A DNA stretch of 54,034 nucleotides from Frankiaceae bacterium (GTDB lineage Bacteria > Actinomycetota > Actinomycetes > BP-191): positions 1 to 54,034 of the forward strand of contig JAVEEC010000069.1 of the NCBI GenBank assembly GCA_030840645.1, read 5' to 3'. Numbering within the stretch: the stretch's first letter is position 1; each line of letters begins with the position of its first letter. Both the position numbers and the translations under genes were made by a program. A model generated the notes under the pieces. That model saw only the letters and a list, made by a program, of their open reading frames with translations. It was not told the origin of the DNA and did no database searches. This document shows positions 9,401 to 15,814 of this stretch, piece by piece.

Positions 9401-9893
9401 GCACGACGTGCGGCAGGTCCGCGTCCTTCGCCAGCGGCTCGAGGCCGTGCATCCTGCGGCGGTTGTCGGGGGACTCGTACAGCGGGTTGTTGGCTACCAG
9501 CTCCAGCCGGTCGGGGCCGGTCGCGGCGGCCGTGAGCCGGAACAGCCCCGCGTGGTCGCCCACCCAGCCCCGCGCGACGGCGACCGGGTCGGCGCCCTTG
9601 CTCGGCCCGGACAGGTGGCCGGTCCGGTTGAACACCGAGCGCGGCGTCCCGAACGCGTTCCACCGCACGTGCGCGCCGAGCGCCCTGACCGCGCCGCGCT
9701 GGGCGGCTGTCGGAACGAGCGTGCCGCGGCGCGCGTCGGCGTCACCTGGCGCGTCGCTGTCCTCCCCCTGAAAGCCGGGGCGGAGCACGTCGGTCGAGGT
9801 GACAGCCGGGCGGACCGCCGCGCTACCGGACGGCGCGAGCAGCGCGGCGGCCGCGAGCGGGGCGGCGGAGAGGACGAGACGACTGCGGCGCAC
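6468..9893 (-). CDS. Wall-anchored M36 (fungalysin/elastinolytic) metallopeptidase, 1141 aa
   Basis: A GTG start at 9893 has GGGAG seven bases upstream and opens a signal peptide (MRRSRLVLSAAPLAAAALL). A propeptide of fungalysin/thermolysin type precedes the catalytic domain with zinc site HEYTH (His563, Glu564, His567) and the downstream glutamate motif GEAWSD, as in family M36. Later domains include a carboxypeptidase-regulatory-like beta domain and a discoidin-like segment. The end carries PPV/KPPV repeats, then LPATG at 1111-1115, a hydrophobic helix and RRRR, a complete sortase signal. It should be covalently linked to peptidoglycan by a class E-type sortase; no sortase gene is in the window. 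Expected activity: secreted zinc endopeptidase. Confidence 0.92.
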   Translation of the reverse strand: MRRSRLVLSAAPLAAAALLAPSGSAAVRPAVTSTDVLRPGFQGEDSDAPGDADARRGTLVPTAAQRGAVRALGAHVRWNAFGTPRSVFNRTGHLSGPSKGADPVAVARGWVGDHAGLFRLTAAATGPDRLELVANNPLYESPDNRRRMHGLEPLAKDADLPHVVLFRQRFDGVEAGNDGLLTVGLDRANRVTYVSSSVTGDARVTNTRRLGPADAWRKAAADVGWQVAADRVTVLDGVHAGRFTGLKVAGQPETQLARLVALPTPRDGVRLAYEVDLMDDTRTGRAEPLGYMSWVDAQTGAVLLRQNAIDHLSGDDTPLVAQDDPRWKVFPNTPQFAVNGVQATDSRQVWCWTSGPGCDLVIGGTTAPRNVPQLLFPYDEVPASDTVGNPSYTSTGNDADTSTSYASHAGPDSPRRATPSLTRNYDYAFTDQWHTSNCNLSANYATPAQNDVDAAIINLFVSYGRMHDWSYYLGFTESTWNMQTTNFGEDGGDGGEGGDPELGQAQAGALAGSVVFTGRDNANQRTMQDGVPGITNQYLWHPLQASFYSPCVDGAFDMTVVGHEYTHAISNRMIGGPAANIGGTEGPKMGEAWSDLAAMEYVNGYGFAPVGDENRYAVGPYVTGSKQRGIRNYGMNFSPLNYSDINYDGNGATSPHADGEIWSAANFAVRQALNAKYDAQFPSSDEALQRQCADGLKPSTQCPGNRRWIQLMFDGFLLQEASSGMPAAAEAQIAGDAMRYGGANQRELWAAYASRGLGDGADDGGVPSWATPIDTDEATVSFQAVPVEGGGVPAEMAVHVGDYTARTTEATIANGGGVSPQVLFVPGTYAFTARADGYGSYRFTRTFRAGEEVTVRVPMRKNLASTTNGAEATGDGGNFEALIDDSEATNWAFLGDDDTAEIAGKHVTVDLAGGAQVVKEIAVSAINRPQDQNDPHDAIGQNRFAALRSFEILTCDETSGADCGQDDAFTLIYTSPEDAFPTGRPRPLSPNLLLKTFDVPDTKATHVRLRVLTNQCTGNPVFSVEQNPVGERASDPDCVDGFTAATLVDTDPDPDDPPPLANNTQRHRVRAAELQVYSAVTPGRVTPPVVKPPVVKPPVARPPVAKPPVSLPATGAAPGLALAAAVLAAGSAAALRRRRAA

Positions 9894-9980
9894 GGCGTGG
9901 CTCCCACGGGGGCATCGGGGATCGTTTCGCCCTACTTCCATGCCCGCTGTCGTGTTCCTGCCGGCTGGGTTAGGTCGGCC

Positions 9981-10676
9981 TCACCCGGCCGCCTCGACCC
10001 CCACCAGCCGGTACCCGGCGCCGGTCTCGGTGAGCAGGTGGCGCGGGTCGGCGGGCACCTCCTCGATCAGGCGGCGCAGGTGGGAGACATAGATCCGCAA
10101 CGCGCTCGCCTCGCTGCCGTGCATGCTCCCCCAGACGCCCTGGATCAGCTGGCCGCGGGTGAGCAGCCGGCCCGGGCTGGCGACGAACAGCTCCAGCAGC
10201 GCCCACTCGGTGGCGGTGAGGCGGACGCCGTTGCCGTCGACCTCGACCGCGCGCAGCCCGAGGTCCACGACCAGCCGCCCGACGCGCAGCCGCGCGGGCC
10301 TGGTCGCGCCCGGCTCGGCCCGCCGCAGCGCGGCCCGGATGCGGGCGAGCAGCTCGTCGACGGAGAACGGCTTGGTGACGTAGTCGTCGGCGCCGAGGTC
10401 CAGCGCCTCGATCTTGGCGTGCTCCCCGTCCCGCGCCGACAGCACGATGATCGGCACCCGGGAGAACGCCCTGACCCGGCGGACGACCTCGACCCCGGAG
10501 AGGTCGGGCAGCCCGAGGTCGAGGATGACGACGCCGACGTCGACGGTCGCGACCTGCGCGACGGCCTCCGCGCCCGACTCGGTCTCCGCGACGCGGAACC
10601 CGCCCGCGACCAGCCGCGAGCGCAGGGCGTTGCGGAGGTTCGCCTCGTCGTCGACGACGAGGACGAGCGGTGTCAC
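9981..10676 (-). CDS. kdpE: OmpR/KdpE-family response regulator, 231 aa
   Basis: The receiver domain has acidic pair D9/D10, phospho-acceptor Asp53 (VVILDLGLPDLSG) and Lys102 (YVTKPFSVDEL). A winged-helix output domain follows, with LTATEWALLELF and the recognition region RIYVSHLRRLIE. Closest family by eye is KdpE. The GTG start overlaps the stop of the kinase gene (GTGA, 10673-10676), so the two are translationally coupled. No kdpFABC potassium ATPase genes are in the window, so the link to potassium is unproven. The symbol marks family membership. Confidence 0.85.
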   Translation of the reverse strand: MTPLVLVVDDEANLRNALRSRLVAGGFRVAETESGAEAVAQVATVDVGVVILDLGLPDLSGVEVVRRVRAFSRVPIIVLSARDGEHAKIEALDLGADDYVTKPFSVDELLARIRAALRRAEPGATRPARLRVGRLVVDLGLRAVEVDGNGVRLTATEWALLELFVASPGRLLTRGQLIQGVWGSMHGSEASALRIYVSHLRRLIEEVPADPRHLLTETGAGYRLVGVEAAG

Positions 10677-11795
10677 GGCGCCTCGCTCGCGACCGGCAGC
10701 GACAGCTCGAACGCCGCCCCGCAGTCGGCGGGCACGGCGTCGAGGCCGCCGCCGTTCGCCTCGGCGTACGCGCGGGCGATCGCGAGGCCGAGCCCGGAGC
10801 CGCCTGGCCCGCCCTTGGTGAACCGCTGGAACAGCTTGCCGGCCAGGTGCTCCGGGATCCCTGGGCCTTCGTCGGCGACGCGGATGACGACCCGGTCGCC
10901 CCGCCGGGACGCGCGGACGATCAGGCCCGCGTTGATCGGCGTGTGGGCCACGACGTTCTCGACCAGGTTGCCGAGCGCCTGCTCCCCCTGCACCGGGTCG
11001 ACGTACGCCGCGGGCAGGTCGGCGGGCACGTCGAGCTCCAGGCGGCGCTCGGTCAGCCGCGGCCGCAGCCCGGGCCAGCACGCTGCCGACCAGCTCGTCC
11101 ACGGGCACCGGCTCCGGCCGGGCCACCAGCCGGCCGGACTCGATCCGGCCGAGGTCGAGCAGGTTGCGGACCATCCGGTCCATCCGGTCGACCTCGACGC
11201 CGATCGACGCGCGCAGGCCCTCGCGGTCCCGTTCCTCGACGCCCGGGTCGGCCAGCGCGGACGCGGCCGCCTTGATCGCGGCGAGCGGGGTGCGGAGGTC
11301 GTGCGAGACGGCCGCGAGCAGCGCGGACCGCTGGCGTTCGGTCGCTTCGAGCACCTCGGCGCGGTGGCGTTCCTCCCGCAGCCGGCCGCGGTCCACGACG
11401 AGGACGAGCCGGTCCGCGACCGCTCCGAGCAGCGCGCGGCTTCGCTGGTCGAACGCCGTCCGTCCGGGAAGGGCCGCGACGACGAGCGGCTCGCCGTCGG
11501 CGAGCGGGGTCGTCACGGTCTCCGCGCCCCGGCCCCGCAGTGCGGAGAGCGCGGCGGCGCTGTCGAGGCCGCCGTCGTAGAGGGGGCGGGGCGGCGACCC
11601 GACGCCGACGACGACGGCCCGCGCCCCGAGCTCGCCGGCCGCGAGGTCCGCGACCGCGGCGACCTCGGTGGCGGGGTCGTCGTCGTTCGTTCCGGTGTTG
11701 CTCAACGCGTACAGCAGGCGCGCCTCGTCGGCCCGGCGTTCCGCGTCGGCGCGGCGCGTGCCGAGCCGCGGCATTCTGATGGCCACGGTCGGCAT
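10673..11795 (-). pseudogene. KdpD-like soluble sensor histidine kinase, frameshifted
   Basis: The upstream frame from ATG 11795 encodes a GAF-like region and the dimerisation box with His165 (AAVSHDLRTPLAAIKAAA, very like KdpD). Around 11065-11080 the coding sense moves to another frame. That frame carries the ATPase half: N box (LGNLVENVVAHTP), G1 (DEGPGIPEHL) and G2 (GGSGLGLAIARA). Removing one base in the GGCCCGGG run would restore a 373-aa protein. The protein has no membrane segments and no KdpD N-terminal Usp domain, so even intact it would be a cytosolic kinase. Either a real inactivating mutation or a sequencing error in a homopolymer-like run. The second start candidate is 11774. 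Confidence 0.8.
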
Positions 11796-11806
11796 GCTCC
11801 CACCGG

Positions 11807-12046
11807 TCAGAGCTTGTCGATCACCTGGCAGGCGTCGACCGCCAGCGCGGCCTTGCCCGTGTGCCGGCAGTGCAGGTCGGCGTTGTTCCACGTGCAGAGG
11901 TCCTGGCAGGTGAACCCGGGCAGGCAGGCCCCGATGACGTACCCCGCGGCCGCCGGCAGGTCCTTGCAGGCGGGCGCGGCGTTCGCGGTGCTGCCGGCGC
12001 CGAACGCGGCGGCGGCGATGACGGTGGCGACGAGCAGTCGGCGCAT
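11807..12046 (-). CDS. Small secreted six-cysteine peptide A, 79 aa
   Basis: ATG 12046 has GAGG five bases upstream. The signal peptide (MRRLLVATVIAAAAFGAG, cleavage near ANAA) leaves a mature peptide of about 55 residues with six Cys (27, 41, 47, 51, 60, 73; C-x13-C-x5-C-x3-C-x8-C-x12-C). The C-terminal part (CRHTGKAALAVDACQVIDKL) is similar to the end of the peptide at 12315-12554. Three disulfides are likely. It is the last of three tandem same-strand genes with nearly the same signal start. The family is unknown to me; candidate roles are an effector, an inhibitor or a signal. Confidence 0.75.
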   Translation of the reverse strand: MRRLLVATVIAAAAFGAGSTANAAPACKDLPAAAGYVIGACLPGFTCQDLCTWNNADLHCRHTGKAALAVDACQVIDKL

Positions 12047-12060
12047 GAGGGGCCTCATTT

Positions 12061-12279
12061 CTAGTGGAGGGGGGTGAAGACGCACTCGAAGCCGAGCTCC
12101 TGGCTGTAGCACGTCGGGTACGCCTCCAGGAAGCAGGCGTCCGGACAGTACGTACCGGCGCAGGCACCGGCGCCGGTGCCACCGGCGTAGACGCCGGCGC
12201 ACTTGACCGCCGCGTGGGCGGGGGTGCCGAGGCCGAGCGCGGCCAGGGAGAGGACGGAGACGGCGAGCAGGCGGCGCAT
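12061..12279 (-). CDS. Small secreted six-cysteine peptide B, 72 aa
   Basis: ATG 12279 has GAAGGAG six bases upstream. The signal peptide MRRLLAVSVLSLAALGLG (cleavage near AHAA) is followed by about 48 mature residues with Cys 27, 40, 45, 49, 57 and 66 (C-x12-C-x4-C-x3-C-x7-C-x8-C). The spacing core C-x(4,5)-C-x3-C is shared with both neighbours. The mature part starts Gly/Ala-rich and ends FECVFTPLH. It lies between the other two peptide genes, with gaps of 14 and 35 bases, so one transcript is likely. Confidence 0.75.
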   Translation of the reverse strand: MRRLLAVSVLSLAALGLGTPAHAAVKCAGVYAGGTGAGACAGTYCPDACFLEAYPTCYSQELGFECVFTPLH

Positions 12280-12314
12280 AGGGGCTCCTTCTGAGTGGGA
12301 TCGGGTCGGGGCTG

Positions 12315-12554
12315 CTACTTGTTGCGCGTGGAGAAGTACAGGCGGTCCACGACGCGGCAGGCGAGGATCGCCGGGTCGTCGTGGCGGCAGTACGGGTCCA
12401 CGACGAGGATCGGGCCGCAGAGGTCGTTGCACTCGATGCCGGCGCAGACGCCGACGTCGGTGGTGCCGTAGCACGGGACGGCCTGGGCGGCGGGGGCGGG
12501 CGCGGCGACCGCGAACGCGGCGGCGGCGAGGGGCAGGGCGAGCAGGCGGCGCAT
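12315..12554 (-). CDS. Small secreted six-cysteine peptide C, 79 aa
   Basis: ATG 12554 has AGGAG upstream. The signal peptide MRRLLALPLAAAAFAVAA precedes about 53 mature residues with Cys 28, 37, 42, 46, 56 and 66 (C-x8-C-x4-C-x3-C-x9-C-x9-C). DPYCRHDDPAILACRVVDRL parallels the C-terminus of peptide A, showing common origin. This is the first gene of the three-peptide cluster. It starts 143 bases from the divergent flavoenzyme gene at 12698, so a divergent promoter region lies between. Confidence 0.75.
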   Translation of the reverse strand: MRRLLALPLAAAAFAVAAPAPAAQAVPCYGTTDVGVCAGIECNDLCGPILVVDPYCRHDDPAILACRVVDRLYFSTRNK

Positions 12555-12697
12555 GCGGGGGCTCCTGAGGGGTCGTGGCGGCGTCGGCACGAAAGCCGCG
12601 AATCGGGCAGCGGCTGGTCGGCAGTAGACCCGCCGGAGCGGTGCGGCGTCAAGCCGTTCGACGCGGGCGGCGCGCCTCCTGCGTAGCCTTCGCGGCT

Positions 12698-13747
12698 GTG
12701 ACCCGTACCGACCTGCTCGTCGTCGGCGGCGGCGCCATGGGCTCCGCGACGGCCTGGTGGGCGGCGCGGTCGGGGCGTTCGGTGACCCTGCTCGAACGCC
12801 ACTCCGGCCACCACGCCCACGGCAGCTCGCACGGCCGGTCGCGGATCTTCCGGCTCGCATACCGGGAGGCCGCGTACGTCGCGCTGGCGCGGGAGGCGTA
12901 CGACCTCTGGCGGCTGCTCGAGTCCGAGTCCGGCGCGGCATTGCTCGAGGTGACGGGCGGCGTCGACCACGGTTCTCCCGCTTCCGTGGCGGCCGTCGCG
13001 GAGCACCTCGGGGCGGCCGGCGTGCCGTACTCACTGCTCTCCCCCGCCGAGGCCGGCGAGCGCTGGCCGGCGCTGCGCTTCGACGGCGACGTCGTGCACC
13101 AGCCGGACGCCGGGCGGCTCGACGCCGACGCGGTCGTGACGACGTTGCACGGGGAGGCGATCCGGCACGGCGCGGACGTGCGGTTCTCGACCGTGGCGCT
13201 GGCGGCGCAGGAGACGCCGTACGGCGTCGCCGTCTCGACCACGTCAGGCCCGATCGAGGCGCGGGTCGTCGTCGTCGCGGCGGGCGCGTGGCTGCCCGGG
13301 CTGCTGCCGTCGTTGCCGGTGCCGGACGACCTGCCGGCGTTCCGCGTCACGCAGGAGCAGCCGGTCTACTTCCCTTGCGCCGCAGGCGTTTCCTGGCCGT
13401 CGTTCATCCACTGGCGCGACCCGGTCGCAATGTACGGTCTCGCCGCGCCGGGCGACGGCGTCAAGGCGGGCGAGCACGGCAGCGGGCGGGTCGTCGACCC
13501 CGACGCGCCGCGGCCGGTCGACGCGGCCGCCGTTGCTCGGATGGAGGCGTACGCCGCCGAGTGGCTGCCCGGCGCCGTGCCGGTCGCGACCCGCGCCGAC
13601 TCGTGCCTGTACACGTCGACGCCGGACGAGTCGTTCGTCCTGCGCCGCTCCGGCAACGTCGTCGTCTGCTCGCCGTGCTCGGGGCACGGCTTCAAGTTCG
13701 TTCCGGCGATCGGCCGGCGGACGGCTGGTCTCGCGGCGGCCGGGTAG
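12698..13747 (+). CDS. Monomeric sarcosine oxidase / N-methyltryptophan oxidase-family flavoenzyme, 349 aa
   Basis: The GTG start opens a Rossmann FAD-binding motif (VVGGGAMGSATAWW, residues 8-21) with an acidic residue at the end of the second strand (LLERHSGHHAHGSSHGRSR). Family motifs include CLYTSTPDESFVL, where Cys303 aligns with the cysteine covalently attached to FAD in monomeric sarcosine oxidase, and CSGHGFKFVPAIG near the C-terminus. It oxidatively demethylates or deaminates a secondary or N-methyl amine, releasing hydrogen peroxide. At 349 aa it is a little shorter than the usual 370-390, with a clipped C-terminus. The exact substrate cannot be read from the sequence. Confidence 0.85.
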   Translation: MTRTDLLVVGGGAMGSATAWWAARSGRSVTLLERHSGHHAHGSSHGRSRIFRLAYREAAYVALAREAYDLWRLLESESGAALLEVTGGVDHGSPASVAAVAEHLGAAGVPYSLLSPAEAGERWPALRFDGDVVHQPDAGRLDADAVVTTLHGEAIRHGADVRFSTVALAAQETPYGVAVSTTSGPIEARVVVVAAGAWLPGLLPSLPVPDDLPAFRVTQEQPVYFPCAAGVSWPSFIHWRDPVAMYGLAAPGDGVKAGEHGSGRVVDPDAPRPVDAAAVARMEAYAAEWLPGAVPVATRADSCLYTSTPDESFVLRRSGNVVVCSPCSGHGFKFVPAIGRRTAGLAAAG

Positions 13748-13802
13748 GCCGAACGGGGGAATCTGCCCTGATCCGTTCAAGCCAGTGTTTCCCAGGCCGA
13801 TG

Positions 13803-13818
13803 ACTAGTTCGTACTAGT
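13803..13818 (+). promoter_or_regulatory. Inverted repeat in front of the STAS gene
   Basis: ACTAGT-TCGT-ACTAGT lies 18 bases upstream of the ATG at 13837, overlapping the expected leader or promoter. CTAG is rare in GC-rich genomes, so a perfect CTAG-centred dyad is notable and may be an operator. Confidence 0.4.
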
Positions 13819-13836
13819 CCCTCGGCTGGAGGTTTC

Positions 13837-14172
13837 ATGAGCGTCGACATCGATCTCGACCCGGATCGCCGGGTCGCGCTGCTGCTCGTGCGCGGCGACC
13901 TGAACTCCACCACCGCGCCCGCCGTGAGCGGAGCGATCGCGGGTCTCGTGTCGCGCGACGGCTACGACGTCGTCATCGACCTCACCGAGAGCGGCACCAT
14001 GCTGGCCGGCGGCGTCCGCGCCCTGCGGCGCGGGTGCGACCTGGCGCACGAGCACCACCGCGACATCCGCATCGCCTGCCCGCCCGGCTCCGCGATCCGC
14101 CCGGCACTCGTGCTGTCGCACCTGGACCAGGAGATCGACGTCTACGACAGCCGCGCCGAGGCGCTGGTCTGA
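13837..14172 (+). CDS. STAS-domain protein (anti-sigma antagonist-like), 111 aa
   Basis: ATG with GGAGG four bases upstream. The whole protein is one STAS domain: strand VALLLVRGDLNSTTAPAV, then VVIDLTESGTMLAGGVRALRRG. In SpoIIAA/RsbV-type antagonists the loop after DL contains an MDSSG phosphorylation site. Here the corresponding stretch is MLAGG, so the phosphorylatable Ser is missing. It may act without phosphorylation or be a divergent binding module. No anti-sigma kinase is adjacent. It converges on the next gene with a four-base gap. Confidence 0.75.
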   Translation: MSVDIDLDPDRRVALLLVRGDLNSTTAPAVSGAIAGLVSRDGYDVVIDLTESGTMLAGGVRALRRGCDLAHEHHRDIRIACPPGSAIRPALVLSHLDQEIDVYDSRAEALV

Positions 14173-14176
14173 CCCG

Positions 14177-15151
14177 CTACTTCGGGCTCTTCCGCAACGT
14201 CGGCCACGCGCTGCGCGCCGTCACGCCGTAGTCGTAGCTCGACGCGCCGAGGCTCCTGCTGTCCTTCGCGCCGCGCACCAGGCCGTCGTAGTCGTTCGCC
14301 GTGCTGTTGGTGCCGACGCCGCCTGCGAGGTGCACGGGGACGTTCTGGTCACCGAGGTCGTTGCGGAGCAGCCGGACGTTCTCCGTCGTGTACTTGTAGG
14401 CGTCGCGCCACTCCGGCTGCTTGGTGCGGTTGGTGTAGTACGCCATCGGGATCCACACGTCGTACGACGGCTTCAACGCCTTCCACGGGAACTGCGGCCA
14501 GTAGTTCTTGTTGATCTTGTCGGTGACGACCGGCGGGATCACGATCGCCGACACGGCCATCGCGCCGGCCGCCTTGCGCAGTTTCGTCGACAGCGCGACG
14601 AGGCGGTCGTTGCGCGTCTTGAGGTCGCTCATCTCCGTCGACTCGATGTCGATGCCGACGCTGTCGAACGCGTGCCCGTGCGACCGGAACTTCAGGATCG
14701 CGTCGACGTGCCCCCAGTCGCGGTTCGGGTCGACGAAGCGCGGCAGGTACCAGCCGACGACGCGCATCTTCTTGCCGTGCGCGCGTTCGAGGAACTGCCC
14801 GAGCAGGTCGGGGCTGAGCACGCCCTTCTCGCCGCCGTTGCGGTCCTTCGCGGCCTGGATGTAGAGCGTCTTGACGCCCTGCGCCGCCATGTCGTCGACG
14901 GCGGCCGGCGTCCACTTGCCCTTGTACTCGCGGGAGTAGTCGTACGCGTCCACCCAGGTCCCGAGGCCGCGGTACGCGACGGGGTCACGCGGCTTCGGTG
15001 CGGCCGGCTCCGCCGGCTCGGGCTTGGGCTTGGGGCAGGCGACGTACGGATCGAGGCAGAGCGTCGGGAGCGGCTTCGTCGCGAACGCGTACGGCGCCGT
15101 CAGCACGACGATCGCGAGCATGGCGGGGACCGCGCGGCGCACGGAACGCAC
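14177..15151 (-). CDS. Secreted TIM-barrel glycoside-hydrolase-like protein, 324 aa
   Basis: A GTG start with a G-rich ribosome site opens a signal peptide (AMLAIVVLTAPYAFA). A Pro/Lys linker leads to a domain starting YRGLGTWVDAYDYS. Strand-like motifs are in barrel order: VKTLYIQAA, MRVVGWYLPRF, DSVGIDIEST, MAVSAIVIPP, YDVWIPMAYY, VPVHLAGGVG. The acidic pair in GIDIEST fits a family of putative glycoside hydrolases. Substrate unknown; polysaccharide or peptidoglycan-related sugar is inference. Adjacent to tRNA-Lys but divergent from it. Confidence 0.7.
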   Translation of the reverse strand: MRSVRRAVPAMLAIVVLTAPYAFATKPLPTLCLDPYVACPKPKPEPAEPAAPKPRDPVAYRGLGTWVDAYDYSREYKGKWTPAAVDDMAAQGVKTLYIQAAKDRNGGEKGVLSPDLLGQFLERAHGKKMRVVGWYLPRFVDPNRDWGHVDAILKFRSHGHAFDSVGIDIESTEMSDLKTRNDRLVALSTKLRKAAGAMAVSAIVIPPVVTDKINKNYWPQFPWKALKPSYDVWIPMAYYTNRTKQPEWRDAYKYTTENVRLLRNDLGDQNVPVHLAGGVGTNSTANDYDGLVRGAKDSRSLGASSYDYGVTARSAWPTLRKSPK

Positions 15152-15202
15152 TGTCGACCCCCACGCGGCTGGACGAAACGGATGCCACCGTAACGAACGG
15201 AG

Positions 15203-15255
15203 CCGCCGTTGGGAACGGCGGTCGCCCGAGAGTGGCGGCGCGCGGTCACCGCGCG
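15203..15255. other. Two dyads between the TIM-barrel gene and tRNA-Lys
   Basis: CCGCCGTT-GGG-AACGGCGG (15203-15221) and the near-perfect palindrome CGCGCGGT-C-ACCGCGCG (15239-15255) lie upstream of tRNA-Lys. They may be terminator or operator structures; I cannot decide which. Confidence 0.35.
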
Positions 15256-15292
15256 TGCTGGTCGTGTAGAGTCGGCGACTGCTTGAGCAAGC

Positions 15293-15365
15293 GCGCCGCT
15301 AGCTCAATTGGCAGAGCAGCGGACTCTTAATCCGCGGGTTCGGGGTTCAAGTCCCTGGCGGCGCA
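15293..15365 (+). tRNA. tRNA-Lys (anticodon CUU)
   Basis: A full cloverleaf is visible: acceptor GCGCCGC pairs with GCGGCGC, the D arm is GCTC..GAGC, the anticodon arm is GCGGA-CTCTTAA-TCCGC with anticodon CTT, and the T arm contains GGTTCAAGT. CCA follows at 15366-15368. The 3' half is the insertion site of the downstream island, which restores the gene on integration. Confidence 0.95.
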
Positions 15366-15370
15366 CCACG
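15344..15370 (+). other. attL: 27-bp direct repeat within the 3' end of tRNA-Lys
   Basis: These 27 bases, beginning ggttcaagtccctgg and ending in gcaccacg, recur exactly at 19582-19608. With a wider near-match (15324-15370 against 19560-19608) they mark the left junction of an integrated element. Confidence 0.9.
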
Positions 15371-15415
15371 TCTGACCTGCGGTTTGCTGGTCGGGCGCAC
15401 CTCCCGCGGGGTGGT

Positions 15416-15434
15416 GCGCTAACACCGCGCTAAC
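15416..15434 (+). other. Left arm-type integrase site pair
   Basis: Two GCGCTAAC copies (15416-15423, 15427-15434) are spaced by ACC with an 11-base period. The same pair, in the same orientation, is at 19423-19441 just inside the other end. That is the arrangement expected for arm-type binding sites of a tyrosine recombinase. Confidence 0.65.
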
Positions 15435-15690
15435 ATGGCCTCCCGCACCTCCTGGGGTCTGCCGTCATGCGCGGCAGCGTGACGACGGACGCGATCTGCT
15501 CGGCCGCGTCACGGGCGACGGCGGGCACGACACCGTGTAGAGCGCCGACGTGACCGACTCGCTGGAGTGCCCGAGCCGTGCGCTGACGACCTTCATCGGG
15601 ACGCCGGCCGCGAGCGCGAGGCTCGCGCTCGTGTGCCGCAGGTTGTGCAGCCGGATCAGCGGAAGTCCGGGTCTTGACCCTGGGGTCCTG
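15430..15690 (-). pseudogene. Tyrosine integrase C-terminal remnant
   Basis: The fragment reads LIRLHNLRHTSASLALAAGVPMKVVSARLGHSS. This is the box II of phage-type integrases, with H-x-x-R, the GH dipeptide and then SALYT carrying the nucleophilic Tyr. After YT the frame breaks. The expected tail (VVPAVARDAAEQIASVV) continues in another frame to a stop at 15430. The N-terminal arm-binding and core-binding domains and the box I Arg are absent, because the HEPN gene terminator region begins right upstream. The gene is therefore truncated and frameshifted, and should be inactive. Confidence 0.8.
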
Positions 15691-15711
15691 CCGGACCTGC
15701 GGGCAGAAATC

Positions 15712-15736
15712 GCGGGCAGGCTGCGGCCCTGCCCGC
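15712..15736 (-). terminator. Hairpin after the HEPN-protein gene
   Basis: GCGGGCAGG (15712-15720) pairs with CCTGCCCGC (15728-15736) around a seven-base loop, 79 bases past the stop of the minus-strand gene ending at 15815. Confidence 0.6.
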
Positions 15737-15814
15737 TGGACGCGGCCCGACCACCACCGGCGTCGCCAACGCGTTGCGACCTAAGCATCAACGCGGTCGG
15801 GCGTGCCGAGGCCG

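Noticed and set aside
6153..12077. A plus-strand open frame of nearly 2000 codons
   Set aside because: It runs antisense to the VWA, M36, response regulator and kinase genes, is Arg/Ala/Val-rich with no domain, and is a usual artefact of GC-rich codon bias.
9981..12182. One long minus-strand frame joining kinase and regulator as a hybrid protein
   Set aside because: The kinase ATPase half is in another frame, and the regulator has its own start in a GTGA overlap, so this is two genes with a frameshift in the first.
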